DNA from: an uncultured Acetatifactor sp.
GTDB taxonomy: Bacteria; Bacillota; Clostridia; Lachnospirales; Lachnospiraceae
DNA: 64,000 nucleotides
NCBI GenBank assembly: GCA_910586775.1
Contig: CAJUJN010000003.1
Location: 58,905 to 122,904 of the forward strand
Reading direction: 5' to 3'
In this document: positions 8,678 through 18,408 of the stretch, in pieces
How the letters are laid out: each line of letters begins with the position of its first letter
Position numbering within the stretch: the first letter of the stretch is position 1
Notes under the pieces: model-generated
Told to the model about the DNA's origin: nothing
The model's database searches: none
What the model saw: only the letters and a program-made list of their open reading frames with translations
Made by a program: the position numbers and the translations under genes

Positions 8678-10243
8678 ATGAAGTTTGTATACAAGATTTT
8701 GCTGGGGACCATTATTATCATGGCGACTGCATTTGGGCTCAGCGGTTATCTTTTTGTCAATTCCGTATTTCAGACATCGCTGGACAGAGAGGTTTCCAAG
8801 GCGTTGGACGACAGCAATATCCTGCGCTTTGCCTTTGAGACGGCAGCGCTGAATATTCCCACTAAATATAATGTACTTCAGGATATCGCGGTGGAGCAGA
8901 TTGGCTCCAAGCTGGAGAGCAGCGGAAAGGGTTCCGGGCGCTGGCTGCGTTTGTCCAATGAAAACCGGGAGATTCTCTATGAGAGCGACGGCTTTCCGGA
9001 GGATACGGCTCTTTTGCAGCAGATTACGGAGGAAAACCGGATTTGGCAGGTGGTTCCCCAGGGAGAGAATTACTATGTCCACACGGGAAGTGTCATCAAT
9101 GCTCTGGACAGAAGGCTGTATCTGGAGACACTGGAGGATGTGACGGAGGTATTTAAGGAGCGGACGTTGGGATTTTCCGTGTATCAGCGGATTACCATTG
9201 CCATGCTGGTGTGCTGCACAGTGGTGATGTTCCTGATCTGTACCTGGCTGACCAAGCCTATCCGGCTGCTGAACCGGGCTACCAGGAAGATGGCGGAAGG
9301 GGATTACAGCTATCGTGCCCGGCAGATTAGTAATGACGAACTGGGGCAGCTGACAATGGATTTTAACAGTATGGCGAATGTACTGGAAGGAACCATAGGT
9401 GAGCTTCAGGAAGAGGTGAGGGCAAGGGAGGACTTTATCGCGGCTTTTGCCCATGAATTAAAGACACCGCTGACTGCCATTATCGGCTATGCGGACTTGC
9501 TGCGCTCCCGGAAGCTGGATGAGGAGAAGCATTTTTTATCTGCAAATTATATCTATACGGAAGGAAAACGGCTGGAAAATATGTCTTTCCGCCTGTTGGA
9601 TATCATTGTTACGAAGCGAGATACAATAGAGCGTCAGCCCATGGCGGCAAAAGGCCTTTTTGATTATCTGAAAAGCATGTTTTCCGGAAATACGGAACAG
9701 AAACTCAGGATTGCCTTCAGGGAGGGGATGGTGTATGCGGAGGCGAATCTTCTGAAATCCGTGCTGCTGAACCTGGTGGACAATGCCTGCAAGGCTTCCG
9801 GTAAAGGAGACCTGGTGGAGGTCCTGGGAAAAAGAGTGGAGAACGCATATGCTTTCTGTGTGAGGGACCACGGAGTGGGCATTCCGAAGGAGGAGCTGAA
9901 AAAGGTTACGGAAGCGTTCTACATGGTGGATAAATCCCGTTCCCGAAGCAAAAACGGCGCGGGACTGGGACTTGCTTTGTGTGTGGAGATTCTGCGGCTT
10001 CATGACAGCGAGCTGGTCATTGAGAGCACAGTGGGGGAAGGGACTTCCATCAGCTTCGTGATTCCGGACAGGGTTGAAGAAGCGGCGGATGCTGAAGGAG
10101 AGCCTGTGATACCGGACAATGAAGCGGCTGGGGCTGCGGGCGATGAAATGAAACCTTGTACGGACGGTATCGGAGAAGCGGAAGGCGGTGCAGAAGCGCC
10201 GGAAAAGAAAGAATCGGACGAAACGGATATTGAACATAAATGA
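8678..10243 (+). CDS. HAMP-containing sensor histidine kinase
   Basis: Membrane sensor paired with the preceding regulator, 521 aa. TM1 at about residues 5-27, an extracytoplasmic region of about 140 residues, TM2 at about 168-190, HAMP (about 190-245), HisKA with H259 in AAFAHELKTPLTAIIGY, and HATPase with VDNACKAS, RDHGVGIPKEE and NGAGLGLALC. An acidic, low-complexity tail of about 50 residues follows the catalytic domain. The stop overlaps the next start (ATGA), suggesting one operon with the PepSY-like protein. Confidence 0.93.
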   Translation: MKFVYKILLGTIIIMATAFGLSGYLFVNSVFQTSLDREVSKALDDSNILRFAFETAALNIPTKYNVLQDIAVEQIGSKLESSGKGSGRWLRLSNENREILYESDGFPEDTALLQQITEENRIWQVVPQGENYYVHTGSVINALDRRLYLETLEDVTEVFKERTLGFSVYQRITIAMLVCCTVVMFLICTWLTKPIRLLNRATRKMAEGDYSYRARQISNDELGQLTMDFNSMANVLEGTIGELQEEVRAREDFIAAFAHELKTPLTAIIGYADLLRSRKLDEEKHFLSANYIYTEGKRLENMSFRLLDIIVTKRDTIERQPMAAKGLFDYLKSMFSGNTEQKLRIAFREGMVYAEANLLKSVLLNLVDNACKASGKGDLVEVLGKRVENAYAFCVRDHGVGIPKEELKKVTEAFYMVDKSRSRSKNGAGLGLALCVEILRLHDSELVIESTVGEGTSISFVIPDRVEEAADAEGEPVIPDNEAAGAAGDEMKPCTDGIGEAEGGAEAPEKKESDETDIEHK

Positions 10244-11124
10244 CAGAAGCGTATATATGGCAGATGGAAAAACGTGCAGGAAGTGGCAGAGACAGTATGA
10301 AGGTGGTTAAGAAAATCAGTCTGCTGTTAATAGTGGCAGCAGCAGTCATTGTGGCACTGGCGGTGTGGGGGCCGGAGACGCTGGCCAGGTATCGGGATAA
10401 GGGGATTCTGAACCAGATTCAGGCCCAGGAGACGGATATGGGGACGGAAGGATACCGTTACTCTCTCAGCGGCAATGAAAAGGTATATATTCTGTCAAAA
10501 TGCCTGAACAGCCAGACCCGGCCGGAAAGCGAACAGAATGCCCTGACGAGGGCCGATGCGGACTTTCAGGATGTGACAGGCACCTATGCCTTTGTGGCAA
10601 ACAAGAAAGAAACATTTGCGGAGGGGACTTCGGAGAACTCCGGCATAGAGCTCTGCAATCAGGGCATTCGGGAACTGAAGGAGCGGGGAATCCTGCCGGA
10701 GGAAGTGGAAGAAATTCGGGAGGACTCTTATCAGGCGGTGCTGTATTCTGCCATTGATGTGCCGGAGCCAAGGAACAGCGTCCTGGTGTGGAAGGTGAGT
10801 TTGGGAACCGCCGTACAGAATGCGGGAGGGGAATCCTGTCTGCTGGATGCCTATGTGGACGCAGATACGGGTAAGGTGTATGAATTTTACGCCAGGACGG
10901 AAATTTCTTCCTGGGAGGCCGTGGATGCGGACGGCATTGCGGCTGCATGGGCGGAGTACATGGGACTGGAGACACCGTCGGAATATGAGAATGCCAATCC
11001 GCTGTCCGAAAACACACCGTATTTTAAAAAATACTGCTTTGCGGGGATGGAAGACGACAGTACTGTAGTGACGATAGGGTTTTATGAGGGGATTAATGAG
11101 ATATATCTGAAGATATCGAGGTAA
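10240..11124 (+). CDS. Membrane-anchored PepSY-like protein
   Basis: Function unknown. One N-terminal transmembrane anchor (VVKKISLLLIVAAAVIVALA) is followed by an extracytoplasmic region. The stretch LLDAYVDADTGKVYEFYART resembles PepSY/YpeB-type repeats, in which a DxxTGKV hairpin is typical. The ATG at 10240 overlaps the kinase stop but has no clear ribosome site; ATG 10297 (MKVVKKIS), directly before the anchor, is the alternative. It probably belongs to the regulator-kinase operon and may modulate the sensor or an envelope peptidase; this is inference. Confidence 0.6.
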   Translation: MTEAYIWQMEKRAGSGRDSMKVVKKISLLLIVAAAVIVALAVWGPETLARYRDKGILNQIQAQETDMGTEGYRYSLSGNEKVYILSKCLNSQTRPESEQNALTRADADFQDVTGTYAFVANKKETFAEGTSENSGIELCNQGIRELKERGILPEEVEEIREDSYQAVLYSAIDVPEPRNSVLVWKVSLGTAVQNAGGESCLLDAYVDADTGKVYEFYARTEISSWEAVDADGIAAAWAEYMGLETPSEYENANPLSENTPYFKKYCFAGMEDDSTVVTIGFYEGINEIYLKISR

Positions 11125-11383
11125 GGCGCTGCTGTCGTGCATGCATCGGGAGCGTTGCCGGAAAAGTCTTCAGGATACAACTTTGATGGAAAAAGGATAA
11201 AACTTGTTTACAAAAAAGATGGTATTTTGATGTGGCTCTCCCGTATACTGTAGAAGACGGATACTGGAGAGTCTTTTATGAGCCTGGGGGCGCGGCGGAA
11301 AGAAAGCTGAAGGATATGGATATTGGCAGGGCTGATAAGGAATCTGAGATGGAAGAACAGGCCCGGGGGATCGGGAGAAAAAT

Positions 11384-12913
11384 ATGGAAGAGGGTTGGGT
11401 TATGGACAAAAGAAACGGCAGAAATCGTGATGCAGAGGGTGTAGAGCTGATCAGGATCAGGCCTCATGATACGGATATGGATTATGAAAGGCAGCGTGTG
11501 GAAAGAAAACGTGCAGAGAGAGCACGTATGGAAAGAAGGCGCAGAAAGAAAAAACAGAGGTTTCAGAAACGTGTGGCGATGGTGTCAATGCTTGTCTGTA
11601 CAGTGCTTCTGGGACTGGGGGGAATCCACTTTGTGAAGGCGGGGGAGGCTTCCGGAATATTCGGAACGGGGGAAGTAGAAGAAATCGAAGGGGAGAGCCA
11701 GTCTCAGGAAATACTTGGACCGGTTCCCATGGTGCCCAATGAGGTACTGGAGAGGGAGACGGCGGAGCATGAGAAGCCGTTTATCGTCATTGACCCGGGG
11801 CATGGCGGCACTGACACAGGCTGCAGCCGGAACGGGGTAATGGAGAGCGAGATTAATATGCAGATTGCCAACAGGCTGGCTGGTAAGCTTCAGGGAATGG
11901 GATTTGAGACTTTGCTGCTTCGGGAAGATGACATGACAGATGTGTCACTGGAAGAGAGGGTGGAGAGGGCAGAGGCGGAAAAAGCTGACATATTTGTCAG
12001 TATACATCAGAATGCGTATGAGGAGGATGTGGATGACATTCAAGGGATTGAGACCTGGTATTACGGCGAATCGGAAGGCAGCAGGCGTCTGGCTGAACTG
12101 GTACATCAGGGAGCGGTGGAAAAGACGGGGGCTGTGGACAGGGGCGTTCAGAACGAGCAGGAACTGTACGTCCTGAAGAATACGTCCATGCCGGCATGCC
12201 TGATAGAGACCGCATTTCTCTCCAGCCGCAGCGACAGGAGCAGCATTGTCACAGGGGACTATCAGGAGCAGCTTGCGGAAGGAATCGCCCAGGGAATCAA
12301 TACATATTTTAACCCCAGGACCATGTACCTGACTTTCGACGACGGTCCTTCCGCCGACAATACGACGGCGGTGCTGGATATACTGAAGGAACGGAATATC
12401 AAGGCAACTTTTTTCGTGGTGGGGGAAAATGTGCGGAAGCACCCGGATGTAGCGCGGAGGATTGTGGAAGAAGGCCATACCATCGGCATTCACTGCAACA
12501 ATCATGACTACAAACAGCTCTACAAAAGTGTGGACAGCTATCTGGAGGACTTTCAGAAAGCTTATGATGCGGTGTACGAGGTGACGGGGGTGGAGGCGAA
12601 GCTGTTCCGGTTTCCCGGCGGCAGCGTCAACGCTTATAATAAGACAGTCGGAGCGGAAATCATCAAAAAGATGACCGAAAACGGATATATCTATTTTGAC
12701 TGGAACGCCAGCCTGGAGGATGCGGTAAAGCAGTCCGCGCCGGAGGCCCTGATTCAGAATGCCGTGAGCAGCACCCTGGGGAGGAAGAAAGTGGTCATGC
12801 TGGCTCATGATGTGGTTTATAATACGACCCAGTGCCTGGAACAATTGCTTGACAGCTTTCCGGAATATGAGATGAAGCCTCTGACGGTGGATGTGGAACC
12901 CATACAGTTTTGA
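11384..12913 (+). CDS. Amidase_3 / polysaccharide deacetylase fusion
   Basis: Predicted two-domain peptidoglycan enzyme, 509 aa. A very basic cytoplasmic N-terminus (residues 25-62) precedes one membrane anchor (about 64-85). Residues about 130-310 are an N-acetylmuramoyl-L-alanine amidase: zinc-binding DPGHGG, E in MESEIN, SIHQNA, and catalytic E in CLIETAFL. Residues about 318-500 are a NodB-type deacetylase: TFDDGPS, HTIGIHCNNHDY, RFPGGS. Start could be ATG 11384 (after GGGAG) or ATG 11402 (after GAAGAGGG). Joining stem-peptide removal and sugar deacetylation in one anchored protein suggests cell-wall remodelling; the joint action is inferred. A terminator follows. Confidence 0.9.
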   Translation: MEEGWVMDKRNGRNRDAEGVELIRIRPHDTDMDYERQRVERKRAERARMERRRRKKKQRFQKRVAMVSMLVCTVLLGLGGIHFVKAGEASGIFGTGEVEEIEGESQSQEILGPVPMVPNEVLERETAEHEKPFIVIDPGHGGTDTGCSRNGVMESEINMQIANRLAGKLQGMGFETLLLREDDMTDVSLEERVERAEAEKADIFVSIHQNAYEEDVDDIQGIETWYYGESEGSRRLAELVHQGAVEKTGAVDRGVQNEQELYVLKNTSMPACLIETAFLSSRSDRSSIVTGDYQEQLAEGIAQGINTYFNPRTMYLTFDDGPSADNTTAVLDILKERNIKATFFVVGENVRKHPDVARRIVEEGHTIGIHCNNHDYKQLYKSVDSYLEDFQKAYDAVYEVTGVEAKLFRFPGGSVNAYNKTVGAEIIKKMTENGYIYFDWNASLEDAVKQSAPEALIQNAVSSTLGRKKVVMLAHDVVYNTTQCLEQLLDSFPEYEMKPLTVDVEPIQF

Positions 12914-12921
12914 GAGAGATT

Positions 12922-12959
12922 GCCCCTTTGTCGGATGAAGTTCCGATGGAGGGGCTTTT
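12922..12959 (+). terminator. Rho-independent terminator after the amidase-deacetylase gene
   Basis: Outer arms GCCCCT/AGGGGC enclose inner arms TCGGA/TCCGA, followed by TTTTGGGTGTGCTTTTT. Confidence 0.8.
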
Positions 12960-12985
12960 GGGTGTGCTTTTTAGGTTTTTAAGTG

Positions 12986-13014
12986 ATGACAGATATTTTC
13001 AAAAGTGTTATGAT
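12986..13014 (+). promoter_or_regulatory. Promoter for the hybrid kinase gene
   Basis: ATGACA (12986-12991), 17-bp spacer, TATGAT (13009-13014), 12 bp before the ATG of the hybrid kinase. The leader would be very short. Confidence 0.5.
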
Positions 13015-13025
13015 AGAGGTGGTAC

Positions 13026-15269
13026 ATGATATTACAGGGGGATATGTGTATGGACAGCCGGAATCGGGCAGAACACGACATTATCGAGGATTTGATCGTT
13101 TTTCTGGAATATTTTCAGAGAGACGGGGATAATTTGACATGTATACAGGAATCGCAGCCCGGGCCGGCGCCGGAAGGGAAGAACCTGGAACTGGCGCGGT
13201 GCATGAAGGGTTTTGTAGACAGGATGCCGGGAGGTTTTTTTGTCTACCATGCGGACGGAAATGAAGAAATCATTTATGCCAATGAGGCTATGGTCCGGAT
13301 TTTTAACTGTGATACGCTGGAGGAGTTCCGGAAAGTGACGGGAAATTCGTTTCGGGGCATTGTCCATCCGGATGATCTGGAGGCTGTGGAGGAAAGTATC
13401 CGGCAGCAGATTGCCGCCAGCTCTTATGATCTGGATTATGTGGAATACCGGATTATCACGAAAGACGGTGATATACGCTGGATTGACGATTATGGGCATT
13501 ATATTCACGGGGAGACGGTAGGAAATGTATTCTATGTCTTTGCTGGAGATGCCACAGAGAAAAAGACCCGCCTGATGGAAGAGAAAGAGACTTTCCTGGA
13601 AGAAAAAAGGCAGAATGAGTGGATTTTTCAGACAAAGCTGGAGGAGTATAGCCAGACGCTGGAGAAAAATCGTCAGGAGCAGTTCCGAAGGCTGGAAATC
13701 ATCGAGGGGCTGAGCACGGATTATGAGTCGATTTTCTATGCTGATTTGAACAGGGGCAAAATCAAGGCATATCGGGTGGGAAGCCGATTTGAGACGCAGT
13801 TTCCGGAGGGGAATTATGTGCGGGATTTTGCGGGATTTGATTCCGATTATATCAGGAACTGGGTATATCCGGAGGACAGGGAACTGCTGACGGGGATATC
13901 CGATGCGGAATATATCCGTAAGAAATTGTCCGGGGAAAGAATATTTTGCATAAATTACCGTATTGTAAAGGGCGGGAAACCGACATATATGCAGCTTCGT
14001 GTGGTGGATGTGGGGAAGGAAGAGAGTGTTTCCCAGGTGGTGTTCGGTTATCGGAATACGGATAGTGAAGTCAGGAGGGAAATGAATCAGAAGCAGCTGC
14101 TGGTGGAGACACTGCACGAGGCGAATCTGGCCAACAATGCGAAGAATCTGTTTCTCTCCAATATGTCCCACGACATCAGGACGCCTATGAACGCGATTAT
14201 GGGCTATACTGCCCTTGCGCGGAAGAATCTGGACAACAGGGAAAAAGCAGGGGAATACCTGGATATGATAACGGTATTCGGGGAGCAGCTTCTTCATCTG
14301 CTGAATGATGTGCTGGAAATATCCAGGCTGGAATCCGCTCAGCTGAGGGTGGAGGAGGGCGAGTGCAGCCTGCTGGAGTTGATGCAGGAGATTCAGAAGA
14401 CGGTATTTTTCAGGGCGGCGGAAAAGAATATTATGTTTTACCTGGATATCTCAAGTCTTCGCCATGACATTGTCTCTGCAGACAGGGACAAGCTTGCCCA
14501 GATTCTTTCCTATCTGGTGGACAATGCGCTGAAGTACACGAAGGAAAACGGAAAAGTTACCGTTGCCGTCACAGAGCAGGAAGCGCTGAAAGATCATTAT
14601 ATCGCATATGAGTTTACGGTGGAAGACAACGGCATCGGTATCAGCGAAGAATTTCTGAAGCATATCTTCGACCCCTTTGAAAGGGAAAAGAATACGACTT
14701 TCAGCGGAATCCACGGCACCGGCCTGGGGCTGACGATTACGAAGAAGCTTGTGGATATGATGGGCGGGAATATATATGTGGGCAGCGAAGTGGGGAAGGG
14801 GAGCAGGTTTGTGGTTTCTCTTCCGCTGAGGTTGCCGGAAGCGTGTCAGGAGGCTTTGGGGGAAGAGAGAAATGCAGTTGCGGAACCGGCGGATTCAAAA
14901 AAAATCCTGCTTGTGGACGATAATGAGATCAATCTGGAAATCGAGGCTGAGATGCTCAGGGATGCCGGATTCCTTGTGGAGACTGCGGAGGACGGGAAAA
15001 TTGCGGTTGAAAAGATAACGCAGAGCCGCCCGGGAACCTATCATCTGATTCTGATGGATATTCAGATGCCGGTGATGGACGGTTATCAGGCCACCAGAGC
15101 TATCCGGCAGATAGAAGATAAGAATCTGGCGGAGATTCCCATCATTGCGGTATCGGCAAATACTTTTGAGGAAGATAGAAGGAAGGCGCTGGAGAGCGGT
15201 ATGAATGCACATCTGTCCAAGCCTCTTGACATGGGGCAGCTGTCTGAGGTGATGGGGAAGTTTTTGTGA
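13026..15269 (+). CDS. PAS-containing hybrid histidine kinase/response regulator
   Basis: Soluble hybrid sensor, 747 aa, no transmembrane segment seen. A PAS fold spans about residues 65-175 (GGFFVYHADGNEEIIYANEA and YRIITKDGDIRWIDDYGHY). A second, diverged PAS-like region covers about 240-350, reached through a coiled-coil stretch at 180-235. HisKA has H382 in NMSHDIRTPMNAIMG, HATPase shows VDNALKYT, EDNGIGI and GTGLGLTI, and a C-terminal receiver has D678 in LILMDIQMPVMDG. ATG 13026 follows GAGG with 6-nt spacing; ATG 13050 after AGGGGG is possible. Hybrid kinases of this design are common in Lachnospiraceae; the signal is unknown. Confidence 0.92.
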   Translation: MILQGDMCMDSRNRAEHDIIEDLIVFLEYFQRDGDNLTCIQESQPGPAPEGKNLELARCMKGFVDRMPGGFFVYHADGNEEIIYANEAMVRIFNCDTLEEFRKVTGNSFRGIVHPDDLEAVEESIRQQIAASSYDLDYVEYRIITKDGDIRWIDDYGHYIHGETVGNVFYVFAGDATEKKTRLMEEKETFLEEKRQNEWIFQTKLEEYSQTLEKNRQEQFRRLEIIEGLSTDYESIFYADLNRGKIKAYRVGSRFETQFPEGNYVRDFAGFDSDYIRNWVYPEDRELLTGISDAEYIRKKLSGERIFCINYRIVKGGKPTYMQLRVVDVGKEESVSQVVFGYRNTDSEVRREMNQKQLLVETLHEANLANNAKNLFLSNMSHDIRTPMNAIMGYTALARKNLDNREKAGEYLDMITVFGEQLLHLLNDVLEISRLESAQLRVEEGECSLLELMQEIQKTVFFRAAEKNIMFYLDISSLRHDIVSADRDKLAQILSYLVDNALKYTKENGKVTVAVTEQEALKDHYIAYEFTVEDNGIGISEEFLKHIFDPFEREKNTTFSGIHGTGLGLTITKKLVDMMGGNIYVGSEVGKGSRFVVSLPLRLPEACQEALGEERNAVAEPADSKKILLVDDNEINLEIEAEMLRDAGFLVETAEDGKIAVEKITQSRPGTYHLILMDIQMPVMDGYQATRAIRQIEDKNLAEIPIIAVSANTFEEDRRKALESGMNAHLSKPLDMGQLSEVMGKFL

Positions 15270-15356
15270 GATGTCCGGGCAGGCTTATTACAGGAGGACA
15301 ACAGGGTATTATTATATATTGGTGAGAAAATTATGGATATATGGCTGGTGATGTGA

Positions 15357-16205
15357 ATGAACGGAAAAACGTATGAAAATGAAATACTCTATCATTACAC
15401 GGATTTTCAGGCGTTGGACGGAATTCTCCACGACGCGAGGCTTCGGGTCAATAATGTCCTCAATATGAATGATGCGGCGGAAATGCGCTATTTTATGAAC
15501 AGGCTGTGCGACGCAGTTGCCGGGAGGCTGGAAGATGAGGGAGATTTGCGGAAGGCGGCGCAGGTGAAGGAGCTATTTAAAGAGGCGCTGAAAAGGGAAT
15601 TTTACCATCCGGCCTATGCGGCGTGTTTTTCGCTTCACAGGGATGACGCGGCCCAGTGGGAGCGGTATGGGAATCGGGGACGCGGCGTATGCGTTGCCTT
15701 TCAGGGAAAATACCTGCAGAAAATGGCGCAGGGGGCATTGTCGCTTCAGACGGTTTTCTATCAGGAGGACATGAGCACACACAATCTGACAGGGGTGTTT
15801 TACCGTCTGGTAAAGAGGAATGAGGAATTGTCGGCGGAAAGTCCGGATATTCAGAAGGCGCTGAATTATGCCTGGAGTTGTTCCGCGGCTTTTAAACATC
15901 CGTCTTTTCTGTCAGAGAAAGAGGTTCGGCTGGTGGTTTCTCCTGCGGTGAGGTATTATTTTGATATCAGGCCCTGTTACCATATCAGCAGGGAGCGTAT
16001 CAAGAAGTACTATCCCCTGGAACTGGATTCCATGTGCCGGAAAATCGGAATCGGCTGGGAGGAACTGGTGCCGGAAATTATTATCGGGCCGGAATCCACG
16101 CAGTCGCAGCCGATTCTGCAGGATTATCTCAGGGATAACGGTCTGGACGGCCTGGCAGAGCGGGTCTCCATGTCAAATTGCCCGTTGCGGAGGTCCCCGG
16201 CGTAA
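15357..16205 (+). CDS. DUF2971-like protein
   Basis: Function unknown, 282 aa. The opening LYHYTDFQALDGILHDARL followed by NVLNMNDAAEM matches the DUF2971 pattern (HYT..., then a conserved Asn-Asp and Glu). AACFSLHRDDAAQWERYG, with Trp and Gly near the middle, is also typical. No signal peptide or membrane segment. It appears monocistronic with a weak ribosome site. Members of this family are sometimes found near defence genes, but the neighbours here do not point to that. Confidence 0.7.
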   Translation: MNGKTYENEILYHYTDFQALDGILHDARLRVNNVLNMNDAAEMRYFMNRLCDAVAGRLEDEGDLRKAAQVKELFKEALKREFYHPAYAACFSLHRDDAAQWERYGNRGRGVCVAFQGKYLQKMAQGALSLQTVFYQEDMSTHNLTGVFYRLVKRNEELSAESPDIQKALNYAWSCSAAFKHPSFLSEKEVRLVVSPAVRYYFDIRPCYHISRERIKKYYPLELDSMCRKIGIGWEELVPEIIIGPESTQSQPILQDYLRDNGLDGLAERVSMSNCPLRRSPA

Positions 16206-16276
16206 CTGCGGATTTTCGACAATATGTTGATGTAAAAACAGATTTTGCTGACGGGTGATTTCATGGGGCTGTGCTC

Positions 16277-16415
16277 AGCTTCCCATAGTTGAATGCGGCG
16301 TGAAGAGACTGCTTCCTATAAGACATACTACAGGAAGCAGGTGCGGCTTCCTGTAGTTGAACGCGGCGTAAAGGGATGCGCCTTTTATCGGAAGCAAAGG
16401 GATTGCTTCCGATAA
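16277..16415. repeat. Two-unit degenerate repeat with hairpins
   Basis: In the gap after the DUF2971 gene, 16277-16305 and 16345-16373 are near-identical 29-mers (AGTTGAATGCGGCG/AGTTGAACGCGGCG cores). Each is followed by a GCTTCC..ATAAGACATA segment. The second unit also contains a perfect hairpin, ATCGGAAGCAA with TTGCTTCCGAT. Nothing coding is seen in 16206-16551. Confidence 0.55.
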
Positions 16416-16551
16416 GACATATTATTCGAAATAAATGGGATAATAAAAGGGGCAACAGACTAATCCTTTACGGGTTGTCGATGCGTGATTTCGAAATAGT
16501 ATGAAAGGATAAGCCTGTCATATAAAAGCAATATGCAGGCGACAGGAAAAA

Positions 16552-16986
16552 ATGGTAAATTCGGATACGGTAAAATTGCTTCAGGAATGCGACGCCGGTA
16601 CGAAAATGGCTGTGACAACTATTGACGAAGTACTGGAAAGTGTGCGGGATACCGACATGAAGCACCTGCTGCAGGAGAGCAAAAATCACCACGAAAAGCT
16701 GGGAAACGAGATTCACTCGCTGCTGATCAGCCACGGGACAGAAGAAAAGGATCCTACACTCATGGCCAAAGGCATGTCATGGATGAAGACAAATATGAAA
16801 TTAAGCATGGATTGCAGCGATGCTGCCGTGGCAGACCTGATCACGGACGGCTGCAATATGGGGGTGAAATCTCTCAACAAATACCTCAATCAGTACAAAA
16901 CGGCGGACCATAAGTCCAGGGATATCAGCGAGAAGCTGATTTCCATTGAGGAAAAGCTGTGCAGCGATTTGGAGAAATACCTGTAA
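16552..16986 (+). CDS. All-helical DUF2383/ferritin-like small protein
   Basis: Small (144 aa), acidic, predicted all-alpha protein. It reads as four helices: DTVKLLQECDAGTKMAVTTI, TDMKHLLQESKNHHEKLGNE, TNMKLSMDCSDAAVADLITD and a C-terminal KSLNKYLNQY stretch. This resembles DUF2383/PA2169-type four-helix proteins, but the metal-ligand pattern of a true ferritin is not obvious. Isolated gene, ATG after AGGAAA. Function unknown. Confidence 0.65.
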   Translation: MVNSDTVKLLQECDAGTKMAVTTIDEVLESVRDTDMKHLLQESKNHHEKLGNEIHSLLISHGTEEKDPTLMAKGMSWMKTNMKLSMDCSDAAVADLITDGCNMGVKSLNKYLNQYKTADHKSRDISEKLISIEEKLCSDLEKYL

Positions 16987-16999
16987 GGTGACAGGCTGC

Positions 17000-17208
17000 G
17001 TCTGTAACAGTTCGGCAAAATGAACGGACTGTTACAGGATACATAGTCAACGTACAGTAAATTCCCATGCAACAGGCTGCTGCACCTTGCATGAAAGTCT
17101 GGGGTTTACCGTGTGTCTCCCCTGACACACTGGGATGCACACAAACTGCAAGGACATGCGGTTTGACACACGGCTGTCCTGCAAAATGAGCAGGGGGAGC
17201 TCATTTTG
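17000..17208. repeat. Cluster of hairpins in a 350-bp gap
   Basis: CTGTAACAGT/ACTGTTACAG (about 17003-17037) could terminate the preceding gene. CAAAATGAGC/GCTCATTTTG (17182-17208) is a perfect 10-bp stem with a 7-nt loop. Smaller GTGTG/CACAC pairings lie between. No open frame with a ribosome site is seen in 16987-17333. Confidence 0.5.
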
Positions 17209-17333
17209 AATGCGCGGTTTCGGCAGGCAAGAGGCAGGACTTTCGCAGTAAATCTTCATGCAGAGTGAAGCCGCCGGATACGCGGAAATTTTAGTGTAAG
17301 TGATAAGAGAGACGAAGAAGGAGCAGACAAAAA

Positions 17334-17996
17334 GTGAGAGAAAATCAACAGATAAGAAAAGAGGACATAAAGGCGGTTTTTGATTCGCCTTATGTCAAAG
17401 TGGCTGACATTCAGTATGCCCCGGGAAAGCATTACTATGACGCTACCAGACGGAACATGGAGGAATTGATTGCGGTCAAATCAGACGAGGAGTTCAGGAC
17501 CATGCTGCCTGATGCGGTAAGCTGTATTGTGATTCTTGATACGCCTGGGGAGGAGCCGAAGCTGTTGCTGTCCTATGAATACCGCTATCCGGTGGGACGG
17601 TATCTGCTCAGCGTGCCGGCGGGACTGCTTGATAAGGAAGACGAGGACGGACAGGACCCCGTCTATTCTGCCGCAGTCCGGGAAATTAAGGAGGAGACCG
17701 GGCTGGAAGTGACGGAAGGAGACAGGGTATTCGCCGTAAATCCGTTGGTGTTCTCTACGCCCGGAATGACAGACGAGAGTAATGCACTGGTATGTGCGGT
17801 TTTACGTAACGCAGATCTGTCGGCGCTTTCCCAGGAGGGGGCGGTGGGCTCCGAGCAGTTTGACGGCTTTGCTCTTCTGACGAGGGAGGATGCGATACGA
17901 GTGCTTCGGGATGGCCGTGACGAGAGGGGCAATTTCTATCCGCTTTATACGTGGGCGGCGTTGAGTTATTTTGTATCGGATGCCTGGAAGATATAG
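17334..17996 (+). CDS. NUDIX hydrolase, ADP-ribose pyrophosphatase-like
   Basis: Hydrolyses a nucleoside diphosphate linked to another group, most plausibly ADP-ribose. 220 aa; an N-terminal beta region is followed by the NUDIX box, which ends in AAVREIKEETGLEV (about residues 118-131) with the RE..EE catalytic core. The box has a short insertion (LLDKEDEDGQDP) between its Gly and the helix. GTG 17334 follows AAGGAG with a 10-nt spacer. Stand-alone gene. Confidence 0.85.
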   Translation: MRENQQIRKEDIKAVFDSPYVKVADIQYAPGKHYYDATRRNMEELIAVKSDEEFRTMLPDAVSCIVILDTPGEEPKLLLSYEYRYPVGRYLLSVPAGLLDKEDEDGQDPVYSAAVREIKEETGLEVTEGDRVFAVNPLVFSTPGMTDESNALVCAVLRNADLSALSQEGAVGSEQFDGFALLTREDAIRVLRDGRDERGNFYPLYTWAALSYFVSDAWKI

Positions 17997-18025
17997 ATTT
18001 GTGCTGTTTTCTGTACTCCGGCAGT

Positions 18026-18080
18026 TATACTCAAGACCGCCGGTAGTTACCAATCTGTACAAGACGAGCATATATTCTGC
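18026..18080. repeat. Diverged, partial copy of the dispersed palindromic repeat
   Basis: TATACTCAAGACCGCCGG followed by a segment ending CATATATTCTGC. It matches the first half of the element at 35428-35542 and is more distant from the 105-bp copies. The rest of the gap to 18408 shows no gene. Confidence 0.5.
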
Positions 18081-18408
18081 GCAGATGCGGACTGATGCCT
18101 TATCCGAAGGCAGCGCCGGGAGAGATGGAGAGCTTCCGGTATGTTGCCGGAGTGAGCCGCAGATGCGCGCCGTTTGCAGCAGTTATTTTCCGGCAATTCA
18201 ATAGCATGGTAACGGAGTGTGGCAGAAAATGACAGAGAGTTCAGCTGTTTTCAGAAGCTTCCCCATATTATGGCAGAGGACGGCCTCCTCTGTATTGAAA
18301 GGGGCTTCAGCCGGCGTGGATTCGGTGCAGTACAGGGATTCTGGTACATCGGGAGCCGTGTCATTCATGATAAGGAAATGTGAATAATTTAAAGAAGAGG
18401 TGATGCTG

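Noticed and set aside
11232..11444. 70-codon open frame before the amidase-deacetylase gene
   Set aside because: GTG start without a ribosome site, overlaps the following gene in another frame, and shows no recognisable features.
13032..14297. 421-codon open frame on the minus strand
   Set aside because: Antisense to the hybrid kinase; composition and lack of a start signal mark it as a shadow.
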